Source of the DNA: Novipirellula herctigrandis
GTDB lineage: Bacteria > Planctomycetota > Planctomycetia > Pirellulales > Pirellulaceae
Length of the DNA stretch: 64,000 nt
NCBI GenBank assembly: GCA_007859835.1
Contig: SJPJ01000001.1
Span: 2,525,191-2,589,190, forward strand
Direction of reading: 5' to 3'
Translations under genes and position numbers: made by a program
In this document: piece after piece, positions 1 to 9,300 of the stretch
Layout: each line of letters begins with the position of its first letter
How positions within the stretch are numbered: the first letter of the stretch is position 1
The notes under the pieces: generated by a model
The model's input: the letters and a program-made list of their open reading frames with translations, nothing else
Databases searched by the model: none
Told to the model about the DNA's origin: nothing

Positions 1-84
1 TGCAATCTTCCGCATTGGAAGAATATCCGATAGCGGAATCTCGCGAACCACAGTCTCGCATGCTAGTTGTACTTTTGTGTTCAT
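1..84 (-). CDS. ParB/RepB-like protein, N-terminal 28 codons only
   Basis: Only the first 28 codons are in the window (MNTKVQLACETVVREIPLSD and onward). The start codon lies inside the stop of the upstream parB-like gene (ATGA overlap), so the two are translationally coupled. The stretch EIPLSDILPMRKI is like the opening beta-strand of ParB N-terminal domains, where a short 'I..L....' segment precedes the nuclease/CTPase fold. Two consecutive ParB/RepB-like genes behind a serine recombinase is an arrangement I know from mobile islands. The assignment rests on context plus a short N-terminus, so it is tentative. Confidence 0.5.
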   Translation of the reverse strand, partial: MNTKVQLACETVVREIPLSDILPMRKIA

Positions 85-968
85 GTGAGACGGCCTTTCC
101 GACTGAGTTCGGTCGCCAGATAGGCTGGCATGGTGTCCAGTTCCTCCGATCGCAGAAGTTCGACAAACTTCTGGTCCTCAACAAGCTGTCGAATGGCTGA
201 GACGACAAACAACAATCGTGTTTCGCAGAGCTTCGACTTCTGGACCACCAGACGCTGTTTCGCCGACTCGGCTTGATATGTTTCCAGAAGTTTCTTCCCC
301 GACACCACGGACTTCGCGCGTCTTGGCCCACTCCGCAACGACTTTCCATCAGTTTGTCGTTTCTCAATCAACCGTCGCGCCGCGAGAAGCTTCTTTCCAC
401 GCAGGTCGTTCGATTCGTAGGCTTCGGTCAACGCTCGTTGGATGTCATGATCGTCCGCGACCGCAATCGTCACGGCAACACTTACCGGAATCGGCCCTCG
501 TTCCACCGCCATCACCAAGCGTTCCTCACCTCGCTGAATCAGCTTGACGATTCCGCGAATGTAAGAAACCGCGAGATCAGTTTTCTTCGCAATATCAGCG
601 AAAGAATATCCACGCTCTTTCAACGCTCCGATTTCATGAACCATCTCCACGCAAGAAGGCTTTCGCCGAGCCAGATTCTCCACCAAGCTCATCAACAACA
701 GCTTGTCTTCGGAGACGTCAATCACGATCGATGGGATTTCATTTTGCCCCAGCGTTTCATAGGCTTCGTATCTCCCTTGCCCGCAGACCAACAAAAACTC
801 GTCATGGCTGCCCGGTTTCGGTGTGACGGTGATCGGTTTCTTCAACCCGATGTTGGCGATGTTGTTGACGATCTGGCGAAACTTCGTCTGTCCTCGATCG
901 CGGGGATTGACCACCGTAATCTTATCGAGGGGGATCAATTGGATTTCTTTTTCGTCGGGCGTATTCAT
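81..968 (-). CDS. ParB/RepB-like DNA-binding protein linked to a recombinase
   Basis: A 295-aa protein with a ParB N-terminal domain at residues 10-105: the opening IPLDKI strand, the phosphate-binding region GQGRYEAY and the ENLARR box, the hallmark of ParB/Spo0J proteins. A helix-turn-helix region follows (about 110-145, 'YSFADIAKKTDLAVSYIRGI'). The C-terminal half is basic and resembles RepB-type plasmid partition proteins. Its ATG overlaps the recombinase stop by 4 nt (ATGA), and its own stop overlaps the next ParB-like start, giving a three-gene coupled unit. Chromosome partition is unlikely here. A role with the recombinase in island excision, integration or maintenance is the better inference. 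The backbone ParA at 55037-55861 is far away and not linked. Confidence 0.85.
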   Translation of the reverse strand: MNTPDEKEIQLIPLDKITVVNPRDRGQTKFRQIVNNIANIGLKKPITVTPKPGSHDEFLLVCGQGRYEAYETLGQNEIPSIVIDVSEDKLLLMSLVENLARRKPSCVEMVHEIGALKERGYSFADIAKKTDLAVSYIRGIVKLIQRGEERLVMAVERGPIPVSVAVTIAVADDHDIQRALTEAYESNDLRGKKLLAARRLIEKRQTDGKSLRSGPRRAKSVVSGKKLLETYQAESAKQRLVVQKSKLCETRLLFVVSAIRQLVEDQKFVELLRSEELDTMPAYLATELSRKGRLT

Positions 969-2518
969 GCTGCCACCTCGATTTTTCGGCGTTCGGACAA
1001 CGAAGTGAAATAATCGAGACTGTCGAATTGGTACGTGTCCAGGTAGACGCCGTTAGATTCGCACAACAGCAATCGCGGGGTTTGTATGTCCATGATCGGA
1101 AGTAGGTAATAGTCGGCTACCTGCTCGTTGGCAGCGTCCATCCGCACGAGGATCGTGATATCAGGGGCAACCTTCTGTTCGACGTTGATCATCCACCGCA
1201 GCGATCCTGCCTTGGTTTGCCGACAGCGAGATAGCACCATCGACGCACTGTATTCGCCATTGATCAGAAGCAGATCGGTGTCCACATCTTGGGTCACCGA
1301 AGCACCCGCTGCGCCCAGACGTGCCATCACGTCTCTTATCAAGTCTGGGTGCATTTCGCGGAGCTTTTGATTGATCTCGATGTACTCGTAGTCTCGGTCA
1401 GGTTGATAGCCAGCGAGTCGATACGCCCGAATCAAGCTGCCGAACCGCGTGCGGTACGTCGAAGATGTTGGAGTGTTGTCGGCTGCGTCGATCAGGCCAG
1501 CGGACAGTGTGGGATTCTGTTCCATCAGCGACCGTAGGCAGGTAATCATCTCCTCATCGCTATAGCACTTGGCTCGCTCGCGAATGATCCCTTGTGCGGT
1601 GTAGAACAGCTCCTGACTGACGACGGCGTCGAACGCACCGTCTTTCCGAATCCAGATGTCTGGTTCGTTGCAAACGCGACGCTGTTTCAGTTTGAAGGAT
1701 GTTCGGTTGTAGACATTATTGCCAATGTATTTCTCATTCGTGAGCAATTGGCGAATCGTACCGCGATTCCACAATCTCCCCAGATCTGTGTTGATCCCCT
1801 CTGAGTTCAATTGCTCTGCAATTTGTCGCTCGCGTTGTCCTTCGACGACAAACATACGATAGACGCGATTTACCGTCTCGATTTCTTGCTCCGGGCCTTT
1901 TACGAGTATGACACGATCCGTCTGCAAGCTCTTGCATTCGCCGCGAGCAAGCTGGGCCTTGGCTTCGCCTGCCTGGTCGATCAGCATTCGACGAAGCCCG
2001 AACCCGGCCGGACCACCTTGTCGGTAACCGAGTTCGATCAATCTGCATTGCCCTTGGAAGACCTTTGTCGACAGCTCGCGACTGTACTCGCCGGCCATCG
2101 CCCGCTTAACGCTCTTGATGATCGTAGACGTTGGCCCACCGTCGTTCTCGAACTGCTCGGCACAGTAATGCACCGAGATACCGGCCCGTTTGCAAAGATA
2201 CTCGTAATAGGCGCTTTCGTCGGCGTCTTGAAACCGCCCCCAACGACTCACGTCGTAAACAAGAATCGCTTCGTAGTCGGCCACTCCATTCTGTACGTCT
2301 GCGATCAATGCCTGAAGAGATCGCCGGCCAGCGACATTCAAGCCGCTTTTTCCTTCATCGGCGTAGGTCTTCACAATCTCGAAGCTGCGCTTTTTTGCGT
2401 ACTCTTGAATGATGTCGTCTTGATTGGCGGTTGAGTACTGCTGGTGTTCGGTTGACATCCGAACGTACTGCGCAGCTCGAACCAGTTTCGTTTCAGTTTG
2501 ATCTGTGCTTGCATGCAT
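965..2518 (-). CDS. Large serine recombinase (resolvase/invertase family)
   Basis: A 517-aa site-specific recombinase. The resolvase catalytic domain occupies residues about 14-165, with the nucleophile Ser22 in YVRMSTEHQ and the later conserved segment VYDVSRWGRFQDADES. The Recombinase (PF07508-type) domain follows at about 190-310 (GPAGFGLRR, then TIRQLLTNEKYIGNNVYNR). The C-terminal 200 residues lack the usual four-cysteine zinc ribbon and are probably DNA-binding. It starts at ATG 2518, followed directly by the ParB-like genes. It is the best candidate for mobilising the island, which extends away from it to the right. The regulator at 2665-3189 and the iterated sites at 2600-2682 lie immediately upstream and probably control it. 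Confidence 0.93.
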   Translation of the reverse strand: MHASTDQTETKLVRAAQYVRMSTEHQQYSTANQDDIIQEYAKKRSFEIVKTYADEGKSGLNVAGRRSLQALIADVQNGVADYEAILVYDVSRWGRFQDADESAYYEYLCKRAGISVHYCAEQFENDGGPTSTIIKSVKRAMAGEYSRELSTKVFQGQCRLIELGYRQGGPAGFGLRRMLIDQAGEAKAQLARGECKSLQTDRVILVKGPEQEIETVNRVYRMFVVEGQRERQIAEQLNSEGINTDLGRLWNRGTIRQLLTNEKYIGNNVYNRTSFKLKQRRVCNEPDIWIRKDGAFDAVVSQELFYTAQGIIRERAKCYSDEEMITCLRSLMEQNPTLSAGLIDAADNTPTSSTYRTRFGSLIRAYRLAGYQPDRDYEYIEINQKLREMHPDLIRDVMARLGAAGASVTQDVDTDLLLINGEYSASMVLSRCRQTKAGSLRWMINVEQKVAPDITILVRMDAANEQVADYYLLPIMDIQTPRLLLCESNGVYLDTYQFDSLDYFTSLSERRKIEVAA

Positions 2519-2599
2519 GACGGGAACTCCTGTTCTGTTGACAAGTTGGGTGTGTTACGGCAAATAGGCCGTGCGGCTGCACCCAGTATGTCGAGTCCC

Positions 2600-2682
2600 T
2601 GTTTGATTCCCGTTTGACTATTCATGATTCTGCGTTTGATCTGCGTTTGATTTTCAAGCAGTGATCAAACGAGTATCAAACG
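2600..2682. promoter_or_regulatory. Phased CGTTTGAT iterons upstream of the recombinase
   Basis: Six copies of an 8-mer close to CGTTTGAT: four forward at 2600 (TGTTTGAT), 2611 (CGTTTGAC), 2633 and 2644, and two inverted (ATCAAACG) at 2664 and 2675. Spacings within each orientation are 11, 22, 11 and 11 bp, about one or two helical turns, so all sites of one orientation present on one DNA face. They lie between the recombinase start and the regulator's last codons. They look like an operator array for the winged-helix protein, or a ParB or recombinase binding region. The function is inferred; the repeats are directly visible. Confidence 0.7.
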
Positions 2683-3189
2683 ATAGAACCCAGAGTTGGA
2701 ACCATCGATTGCGCTTGACAGCTCGGCCATGCCTCCCAGTGCGAGTCGATCTCGAAGGCGTTTTACAACTCCTCGGATACTCGAATTCTCTCTCGGGCCT
2801 CCCCAAACGTCGTCGAGCAGTACGTCATAAGAGATAAATTGATTCGGCGAGCGAGAGATGCGTTCAAAGAATCGAAATAGAAGATTGTTGCCGAGAAAGC
2901 AGATCCGGCCTTTCCACAGAACCGACTGCGAGTTCGGGTCCACAAGCGAGTTCGGCTTGGATCCGAATAGCTGGAACGTTTGGATCGTAATCGGTTCTTC
3001 GTCGGAACCAATTTCCTGATTGAGCAGCTCGATCGCCAGTTCGAGTTGCTGAACGACGATTGCGTGGCTCGAAGCAAGTGTTGCGAGAGCTTCCCTGATC
3101 GCTCGCTTTCTTTCAATTTGCACAGTAGGGACTCCCGACTCTCTCGATGTAAAACAACGAGATTCGTCGCGGAATTTTGCACTCGCCAA
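2665..3189 (-). CDS. Winged-helix (OmpR/PhoB-like) transcriptional regulator
   Basis: A 174-aa protein whose C-terminal ~75 residues have the transcriptional-regulatory C-terminal (trans_reg_C) pattern: LLFRFFERI, ISYDVLLDDVWGG, then IRGVVKRLRDRL as the recognition helix, and a closing GFYRLIL hairpin. There is no receiver domain. The N-terminal half is helical with no recognisable fold. The longest frame starts at TTG 3189; GTG 3120 (after GTCCCTACT) is an alternative that keeps the whole conserved part. The stop overlaps the inverted CGTTTGAT sites, so it may autoregulate and control the recombinase operon. Related recombinase-linked winged-helix proteins are common at planctomycete island borders, but I cannot name the family. 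Confidence 0.65.
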   Translation of the reverse strand: MASAKFRDESRCFTSRESGVPTVQIERKRAIREALATLASSHAIVVQQLELAIELLNQEIGSDEEPITIQTFQLFGSKPNSLVDPNSQSVLWKGRICFLGNNLLFRFFERISRSPNQFISYDVLLDDVWGGPRENSSIRGVVKRLRDRLALGGMAELSSAIDGSNSGFYRLILV

Positions 3190-3454
3190 ACTCTAGGCTA
3201 ATTGGAAGGCGTTGCGAACGGCTTGGCTCATCCGTGAACGAGTCTCTGCAGAAATGACTTGTCTACGCATGGCGTTGCCATCATGTGCCGCCTGGATTCG
3301 AGCTGGTCAGCCGCATCTGAACACGAATTACTTCGACAGAGCATTTTTGCTGCGAGCGTCTCTTTTAAGCTAAACGAAATCCGGAATCCCTTGCAGCTAA
3401 GGACGTCATGTGAAACGTGATCAATCGGTGAAAGTGACGGTGCTTACATTCCTA

Positions 3455-4528
3455 CTAGCGGACTTCAATCTCTGGCAACGCGGTGGATAGTAGTTCCATC
3501 GTCGAACGTGAGTCGAGAACTGAAAATTGCTGCCATTTGCCGGTAGGCTCTCCGGCTAGTTGCAAGATTCTGATCGCTTGCTTCGGCGCAGGAAAAGTGA
3601 TTTGAAGTTCGCTCGTTTCATGATCCGCGAGGATCACTTCGGGCTTTCCATTCATTCTGCCCAACGCGATGAGCAGCCAGTTCCTTAGGTCGTAGGTAGC
3701 AACCGAGTCGTTTCGGCAATTGAGAGAGATGGACCTCCCGTCACTTCCTTTGATCCGAAGTAACGAGGGAATCCAGTGATGTTCGTTCTGTCCAGGTTGA
3801 GCAGCCAAGTAGATACCATCATCAAGCTTGGATGGGGATGTCCAACGGCTGCGTTCCGGCTTACGCTCGCCTCCGAAAAACTCGCCCGACCTATGGTTTA
3901 CTGCTAAAACCTTTGTCTCGCTGACAAACAACGGACTGCCTTCCTGGTCGAGCTTGTTGAGATGCCAATTGAGAAGATCAGAGAGTGTGTCGAACTCCTG
4001 CGACGAATCAACCAACGACTTCCACTCCGGTTGCCCGAGCCAATCGTCGAACGATTGTTCACCCACTCCTATGTGGGCGAGGTCGTTTATGATGTCATCC
4101 GACGGACGAAAACGTCTCAAAAACTGGTTGGGATGATACGACGAAAAGCGATGTGTTTCCGTTGCGGTCGTTCCAAGTAGGACCGCATCCGTGTCGCTTA
4201 GTTTTATCCAACGCGACGGCATGGCAGAATAACCGCGTTGGTTCTCGACCTTCAAGTCAGCGAGCTCCCCGACGTCCACCATGCGTCCTGCTACCGATTG
4301 GATGGCCTTGTTTACGTCTCCCTCAAAACCGGCAGCGATTAGGAAAGGTTCGATGGCTTTCCGTAGTTCACGTCGAGTCGCCAGCCCATGACGTCGTACT
4401 TCACGACGAATCAACCTGGCGATTCCCCATGGCGACGGGGCGGACTTATCGTCGTCGGATTCCAGATGGTCGGAAAGTCCGAGCTTGCCTGCGAAGCCTT
4501 CTTGATCGTAAAGCGAAATGGAGGTCAT
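3455..4528 (-). CDS. Hypothetical protein, last gene of the helicase operon
   Basis: About 357 aa with no motif I recognise. The N-terminal third (about 30-85, 'SPWGIARLIRREVRRHGLAT' and 'GRMVDVGELADL') has the look of a winged-helix: helices followed by a 'lVdvGEla.l..' hairpin. The middle is mixed alpha/beta, and the C-terminus is strand-rich. ATG 4528 shares one base with the stop of the NERD-helicase gene (TGATG); a TTG just upstream is less likely. Complete coupling to the nuclease-helicase suggests a partner or specificity subunit of the same defence system. A small (265 bp) gene-free gap separates it from the mobility module. Function unknown. Confidence 0.7.
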   Translation of the reverse strand: MTSISLYDQEGFAGKLGLSDHLESDDDKSAPSPWGIARLIRREVRRHGLATRRELRKAIEPFLIAAGFEGDVNKAIQSVAGRMVDVGELADLKVENQRGYSAMPSRWIKLSDTDAVLLGTTATETHRFSSYHPNQFLRRFRPSDDIINDLAHIGVGEQSFDDWLGQPEWKSLVDSSQEFDTLSDLLNWHLNKLDQEGSPLFVSETKVLAVNHRSGEFFGGERKPERSRWTSPSKLDDGIYLAAQPGQNEHHWIPSLLRIKGSDGRSISLNCRNDSVATYDLRNWLLIALGRMNGKPEVILADHETSELQITFPAPKQAIRILQLAGEPTGKWQQFSVLDSRSTMELLSTALPEIEVR

Positions 4529-6270
4529 CAAACAAGCTCCTTTTCGGCACTTTGAATGGCGGCCTTAATGTCGGCGAGCATCTCTTTACCCGTGGCTAGG
4601 AAGTGAACGTGCGAACGGGCTCGAGTGCAGGCAACGTATAAATCGACGAGCGAAAATCCCTTCGAGATTCCATCCAGGTCATAGACCACCACAACGTCAG
4701 CTTCGAGCCCTTTGAAGCTTCGGGCGGTCGTGACCAAGATTCCTTCGTTGCGATTCCAGGCTCGCGTGTCAGTCGTTAAAGCGACGCCGGCAATCTCAGA
4801 AACGTCGGCGAGCGATCCGTTCTCGAGACCACGCGGACCGATCAATACCAATTGGGACGGCTTGATGTCGTGTTGTGCGATCAAGTTTTCGATTGTTTTG
4901 CAGGCGATACCTTTCATCGCTGCCAGCGTGGGCACAGTGCTGATTGCCGGTTTACCTCCGAGCGGAGAACGCTTGAAGAACTTCGCGTCCGTTTTCGCGA
5001 TCGTTGTGCTGGTGCGGGCGATCCAGCGACTATTGCGACAATTTCGACGCAAGCTGTATTTCGTCTGAAACGCGACTGGAGGCGTTGCGGGTGCCCACTC
5101 CCACAATCGTTGCACTGGATCGGCAAAAGCGAAGAGCGTGCCTTCTTCGGCGTTCTTCAATAATGCGCATTGAAGTACTTCCCACCAGCGGGAATGGAAA
5201 TCTTGGGCCTCATCCATCACGATCGCGTCGTACTGAACCTCCTCGCCTTCTTCCATTGCGAGGTACGCCGCTTGTTCGATGAGATCAGGCACATCATCCA
5301 CAAAGAACTTCGCGAGATCGCTGCTAGCGTCCGGCGGATCCCATTCAATTCCGGCGTCTTCGATGATTTCGCGAGCCAACTGATGAAAATGAGCGATCTT
5401 CAAACGCTTATCGAGCAAGCCTTTGTCAGAATGCCCATTCAGGCTACGGCGAAGGTGATCGGCAAGGTGTCGGTTGAAGCATATAAACAGCGTTCGCAGG
5501 TCATTCTTCGCCAAATGAACCGCTCGGTCAAAAGCGAGTTGCGTTTTGCCGGATCCCGCAACGCCAGAGACGTAGACCCGATTGTTTTCTTCGTACAGAC
5601 CAGCGAGTAGTTCAATCTGCTCGTCGGTCATCTCTTGAATCTGTTCAAAAACATCGCTGGCGCTGCCAGCGATGGGACGAAACAATTTGAATTCAGGCAA
5701 AAGTGCAGTTGCCATTCGACGCCACTGATGATTGGTCAGTGGAGTTTCTCTTTGGGGCCAACTAGCCATTGCTTTTTCAATCGCCACATCCATCGTTTCC
5801 ATTTGGCGGCGAGACAGAATCAACGACTCTTCTGCTCCTGGCGGAATGGCTCCGGTGTAGTTGTCGTGCGGGAACACAACAGCGTGACCATAGCTGTAGT
5901 GGTGCCCACATACATCGCCGGTGGTTTGCTTCTCGATCCGGTCAACGAGGTAGTGCATGCTGGCGCGTGCTTGTTTAAAGGGATCGGTGATGGGTTCGTA
6001 GCCGTGCTTCTTCTTTCGCTGCCAAATCGCATTCTGGTAGCGAAGTTCGCCACCCTTGACCTCCAGAACCAACATTCCCTTGTTTTGGTGCAGGACGATG
6101 AAATCGGCTTCGCCTTCACGCAAAGCCCCATCGCGATCAGGACGCAACCACGGATACGAATGCAAGACCACAAAATCGTTTCCGAGCTGTTCTTTCAGCG
6201 CGCGGTAAACGATTCGTTCCGAATCGTACGGAATGTCGTCGGGGTCGATATCGGGTCGCATGATTGCCAT
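4528..6270 (-). CDS. NERD-domain nuclease fused to SF1 (UvrD-like) helicase
   Basis: A 580-aa protein. Residues about 10-130 form a NERD (nuclease-related) domain: GEADFIVLHQNKGMLVLEVKGG supplies the acidic residue and E-x-K core of a PD-(D/E)xK-type site. Residues about 215-575 are a superfamily 1 helicase: Walker A GVAGSGKT (about 237), Walker B VMDEAQDF (about 350), motif V region TTARSFKGLEADVV (about 530), and motif VI VACTRARSHV. NERD-UvrD fusions are widespread in defence islands and are expected to translocate on and cleave DNA. The gene lies 32 bp after the giant helicase in the same operon and is coupled to the following unknown gene. I see nothing missing in the motor motifs. Confidence 0.9.
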   Translation of the reverse strand: MAIMRPDIDPDDIPYDSERIVYRALKEQLGNDFVVLHSYPWLRPDRDGALREGEADFIVLHQNKGMLVLEVKGGELRYQNAIWQRKKKHGYEPITDPFKQARASMHYLVDRIEKQTTGDVCGHHYSYGHAVVFPHDNYTGAIPPGAEESLILSRRQMETMDVAIEKAMASWPQRETPLTNHQWRRMATALLPEFKLFRPIAGSASDVFEQIQEMTDEQIELLAGLYEENNRVYVSGVAGSGKTQLAFDRAVHLAKNDLRTLFICFNRHLADHLRRSLNGHSDKGLLDKRLKIAHFHQLAREIIEDAGIEWDPPDASSDLAKFFVDDVPDLIEQAAYLAMEEGEEVQYDAIVMDEAQDFHSRWWEVLQCALLKNAEEGTLFAFADPVQRLWEWAPATPPVAFQTKYSLRRNCRNSRWIARTSTTIAKTDAKFFKRSPLGGKPAISTVPTLAAMKGIACKTIENLIAQHDIKPSQLVLIGPRGLENGSLADVSEIAGVALTTDTRAWNRNEGILVTTARSFKGLEADVVVVYDLDGISKGFSLVDLYVACTRARSHVHFLATGKEMLADIKAAIQSAEKELV

Positions 6271-6302
6271 GTCTGTTATTTTCTAACCTTTTCTCAGGAT
6301 TA

Positions 6303-9300
6303 TCATGGCAATTTCACCGGGTAGAAGACGCCCCGGCGGACGATCCCAAGTGGTCTGCCAATGACTGTCAGCGATTCGGGAGCAACTTTTTGAGGCGTCG
6401 CCTTTGCGCTGGTTGATTGATACTGCAAACGAACTGAAATTCGTCCGTCAAATTCAGCCCATTTACACATCGCTAACGTGGCGCGTGCTCTCGTTGCTTT
6501 AAATGCGTTTTCGGATGAGCGAACTAACCTTAACCGTTGATCGTGCAAATCTTGGCTCGCAGCTTCGGTAACTCGTTCAAACGCGATGACAGCACCTGAT
6601 GCCAACGCGACATCTTTTCCATCAACTTTGAACTTGGCTTTCTCGAGCTGCGACCCGTCGATCTCCAGAAGGAATACGCTCGACGGATCGAAACCCGGAA
6701 TCGCGATATCAGCACTCGCGATACTCTCTTCACTTTCCTTGGAAAGCGAATCAAAGCGATACATCTTTATGCCAGTATCAGAGCGTTCTAACCCAGCGGG
6801 TAGCGGTGCGTCGGGCGACGGCCGTGATCCGACAGTCGTAACGCACATGTCAATCGCAGAGGGCAACGCACGCTTTACTCTCAAGTGGTCAATCGGTGCC
6901 GCGTTGTTTCGCCCGGCCGCGTAGGCTGCTTCGGCTTCGGAGGTAGCTGGAAGCCGTGGCATGAGAGAGTGAGACAGCACGATCTGTCGATCGCCCATCG
7001 AAGTGATGATTAAGCATCCGTCGTTTTGAACAACTTCGTGATCCATATCTCTCAGATCGACAGCGATCGTTTTAAGAAGCTGAGCCTCGGTTTTCTTATC
7101 TAGCCGTGGGCGTTCTTGCTGGCCGAGAACATGCTTCAGCAGCGCGGAACCCAGTTCGCGATCGAGATCCTGGTGCAAGAATCGGTTGCCATAGGATCGC
7201 AAGCATTTGTAACACGAAGACTCGCAATCACAGCCATCTAGTAAGTCGATTGCTTGACGCAAAATTGCTTCTGGATCGTTGACCGCTGCTTTGACAAACC
7301 CGGCACCGCCTGGCGTTGTGTCATAAAGATAGACATCTACTTCAGCACCACTACGGCCTTTGTCAGTTTGAGCCGCTCGATACTCGGCCCCGATGTTCGA
7401 TCGGTCAATTTCAAGCTTGTCCGAAGCGCAAATAGCCAGTGCTTGAGCAACTGTGGTCAAGCTGATTTTTGCGAGCGTTGAGCCAGGCGGAAGTAAAACA
7501 TCGCCGCCCATTTGGAAACGGAACAGAGAAACGTCGGAAATGAACTTGGTGCCCAAACTGACGATTTGCGTGAACCCTGTGCAAGTCGGCCGATCACGAT
7601 GGTTCGGATATGGCTTCGGGTGATTCGCTCGGTTGTTCAAGTAAGAACGCTCTTGATCGTGCCATCCTTTCGGCTCGATTCGACCGCATCTTAAACAATA
7701 GACAAACCCTCGGTTCTTCAAGTCCTCGCTGCCGCGGTTCGTCAAGAAGAGTTCCTCCTTCTTGGTCCAAACCGTGAAGCTTCTCTCACCGAATGAACTG
7801 GTCTGGCCGATTGAATCACCTTCTCGGAAAGGAGCATTCAATTTTGCCTGAGTAGGCCGTGTGTAATCGGGTGGTTGATCGACTGCCAGTTCTTCATCCA
7901 TGTCTGCTGGGTGAGCAAATCCGGGTGGCACGATCCAATAAATAGCAGGACCAAGCCCGCCAGGCTCGTTGCACGACGGGCAATCCAGAACCTCACGTTC
8001 GTAATGCTCGCCGCCATGCTCTTCGAGTTTTGCGTAGCCACAACGATCGCACTCGAAATAGAGCATTCGTTTTTCCCATGCTTTGTCGCGTTCTCCGCGC
8101 ATCGGGCTGTAGAGGGCGAACGAGTAGTGTCGCTTGCCGTCGATGAAGACTTCGCGACCGGGCGCGTAGCTGGAAAGTGCTTGGTCGAGTCCCCGTTGCG
8201 GTGCGTACTTGATAACGCTGCGATGTGCTGTTGACCGGTTACGATCAAATACCGTCATGCTGACGACATCGGTTGGGAACGCATACGACGGTAGCGTTGC
8301 GGTCTCGAACAAGCGATCAAGCAAATTCAGTGTTTGACGGCCAGCTTCAGGCGACTCAGACACATCAGTGTCGGTATCACTGTCGCTACTGGATTTGATG
8401 GAAGCATCGGGGTCATCATCTCCGAAATCTTCATCGTCGTCTGACCAACTGAATGCTGATTCATTTCGCTCCTCTGGTGACTCTTCAGTCTCGGGCGGTT
8501 TGTAGTCGCAGTTAATTTCGGTAAGGCGAGCCAGAAGTCGAGCAGGAATCTCGTTGATGTCATCGGACTCCGTGCTTTGCAAATATTCTTCTGGAACGAT
8601 CGAGCGTATTGCCGCTGCGATTTCTGTTTCTTTCGCCGCCAACCAAGCCTGCAGCCCACGAAAACTGAACGCTTCTTCATCGCCGGTGCGAAAATCATCA
8701 ACGCGGCCGAGAGATGAAAAGATGTTTGAAGTCGCGGCGGATTGTTGGTCATCGCGGATCCGCTCAAGCTGGAACATACTCAAGAGCAACGCATAGCCGT
8801 GCCGACGCACGATCTCGGAGTTCTCGAGATTAAGAACCGGGTCAGTTACCGGACCGCTAATCATTTCCGCCGGTCGTTTGAAGTATCGCTGATCGTGGGT
8901 ACCTTGGTCTGCGTAGGTGATCACCGTTGACAGGGATGACCCACGCCGGCCGGCGCGTCCAGCACGCTGTTGATAATTCGATCGGTTCGGGGGAACGTTG
9001 CGGAGCGAAACCGCGGTCAAACTTCCGATGTCGATACCGACCTCCATCGTCGTTGTGCAACTAAGCACATCGACAATGCCGCCAGGCTCATCACCAGGAC
9101 CAAGAACGTCGAGATCCTGAAATCGCATCTCGTGCCATTCAGCTCTGGAAAACGCATCTTGTGCGTCGATGGCTCCGATCGCGGCCGTGTGCTCCTCAGC
9201 AACAAAGGGGCGAAGGTCGCTTGTATTTTGGTCAACGTCCTTGCGATAGAAACCTTTTCGCGTCATGAAGACGTTGTCCAGCGTCTTGTTCTGTTTGAAT

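Noticed and set aside
273..1013. 246-codon plus-strand frame opposite the parB-like gene
   Set aside because: Antisense shadow of a well-supported ParB-family gene; no recognisable protein features.
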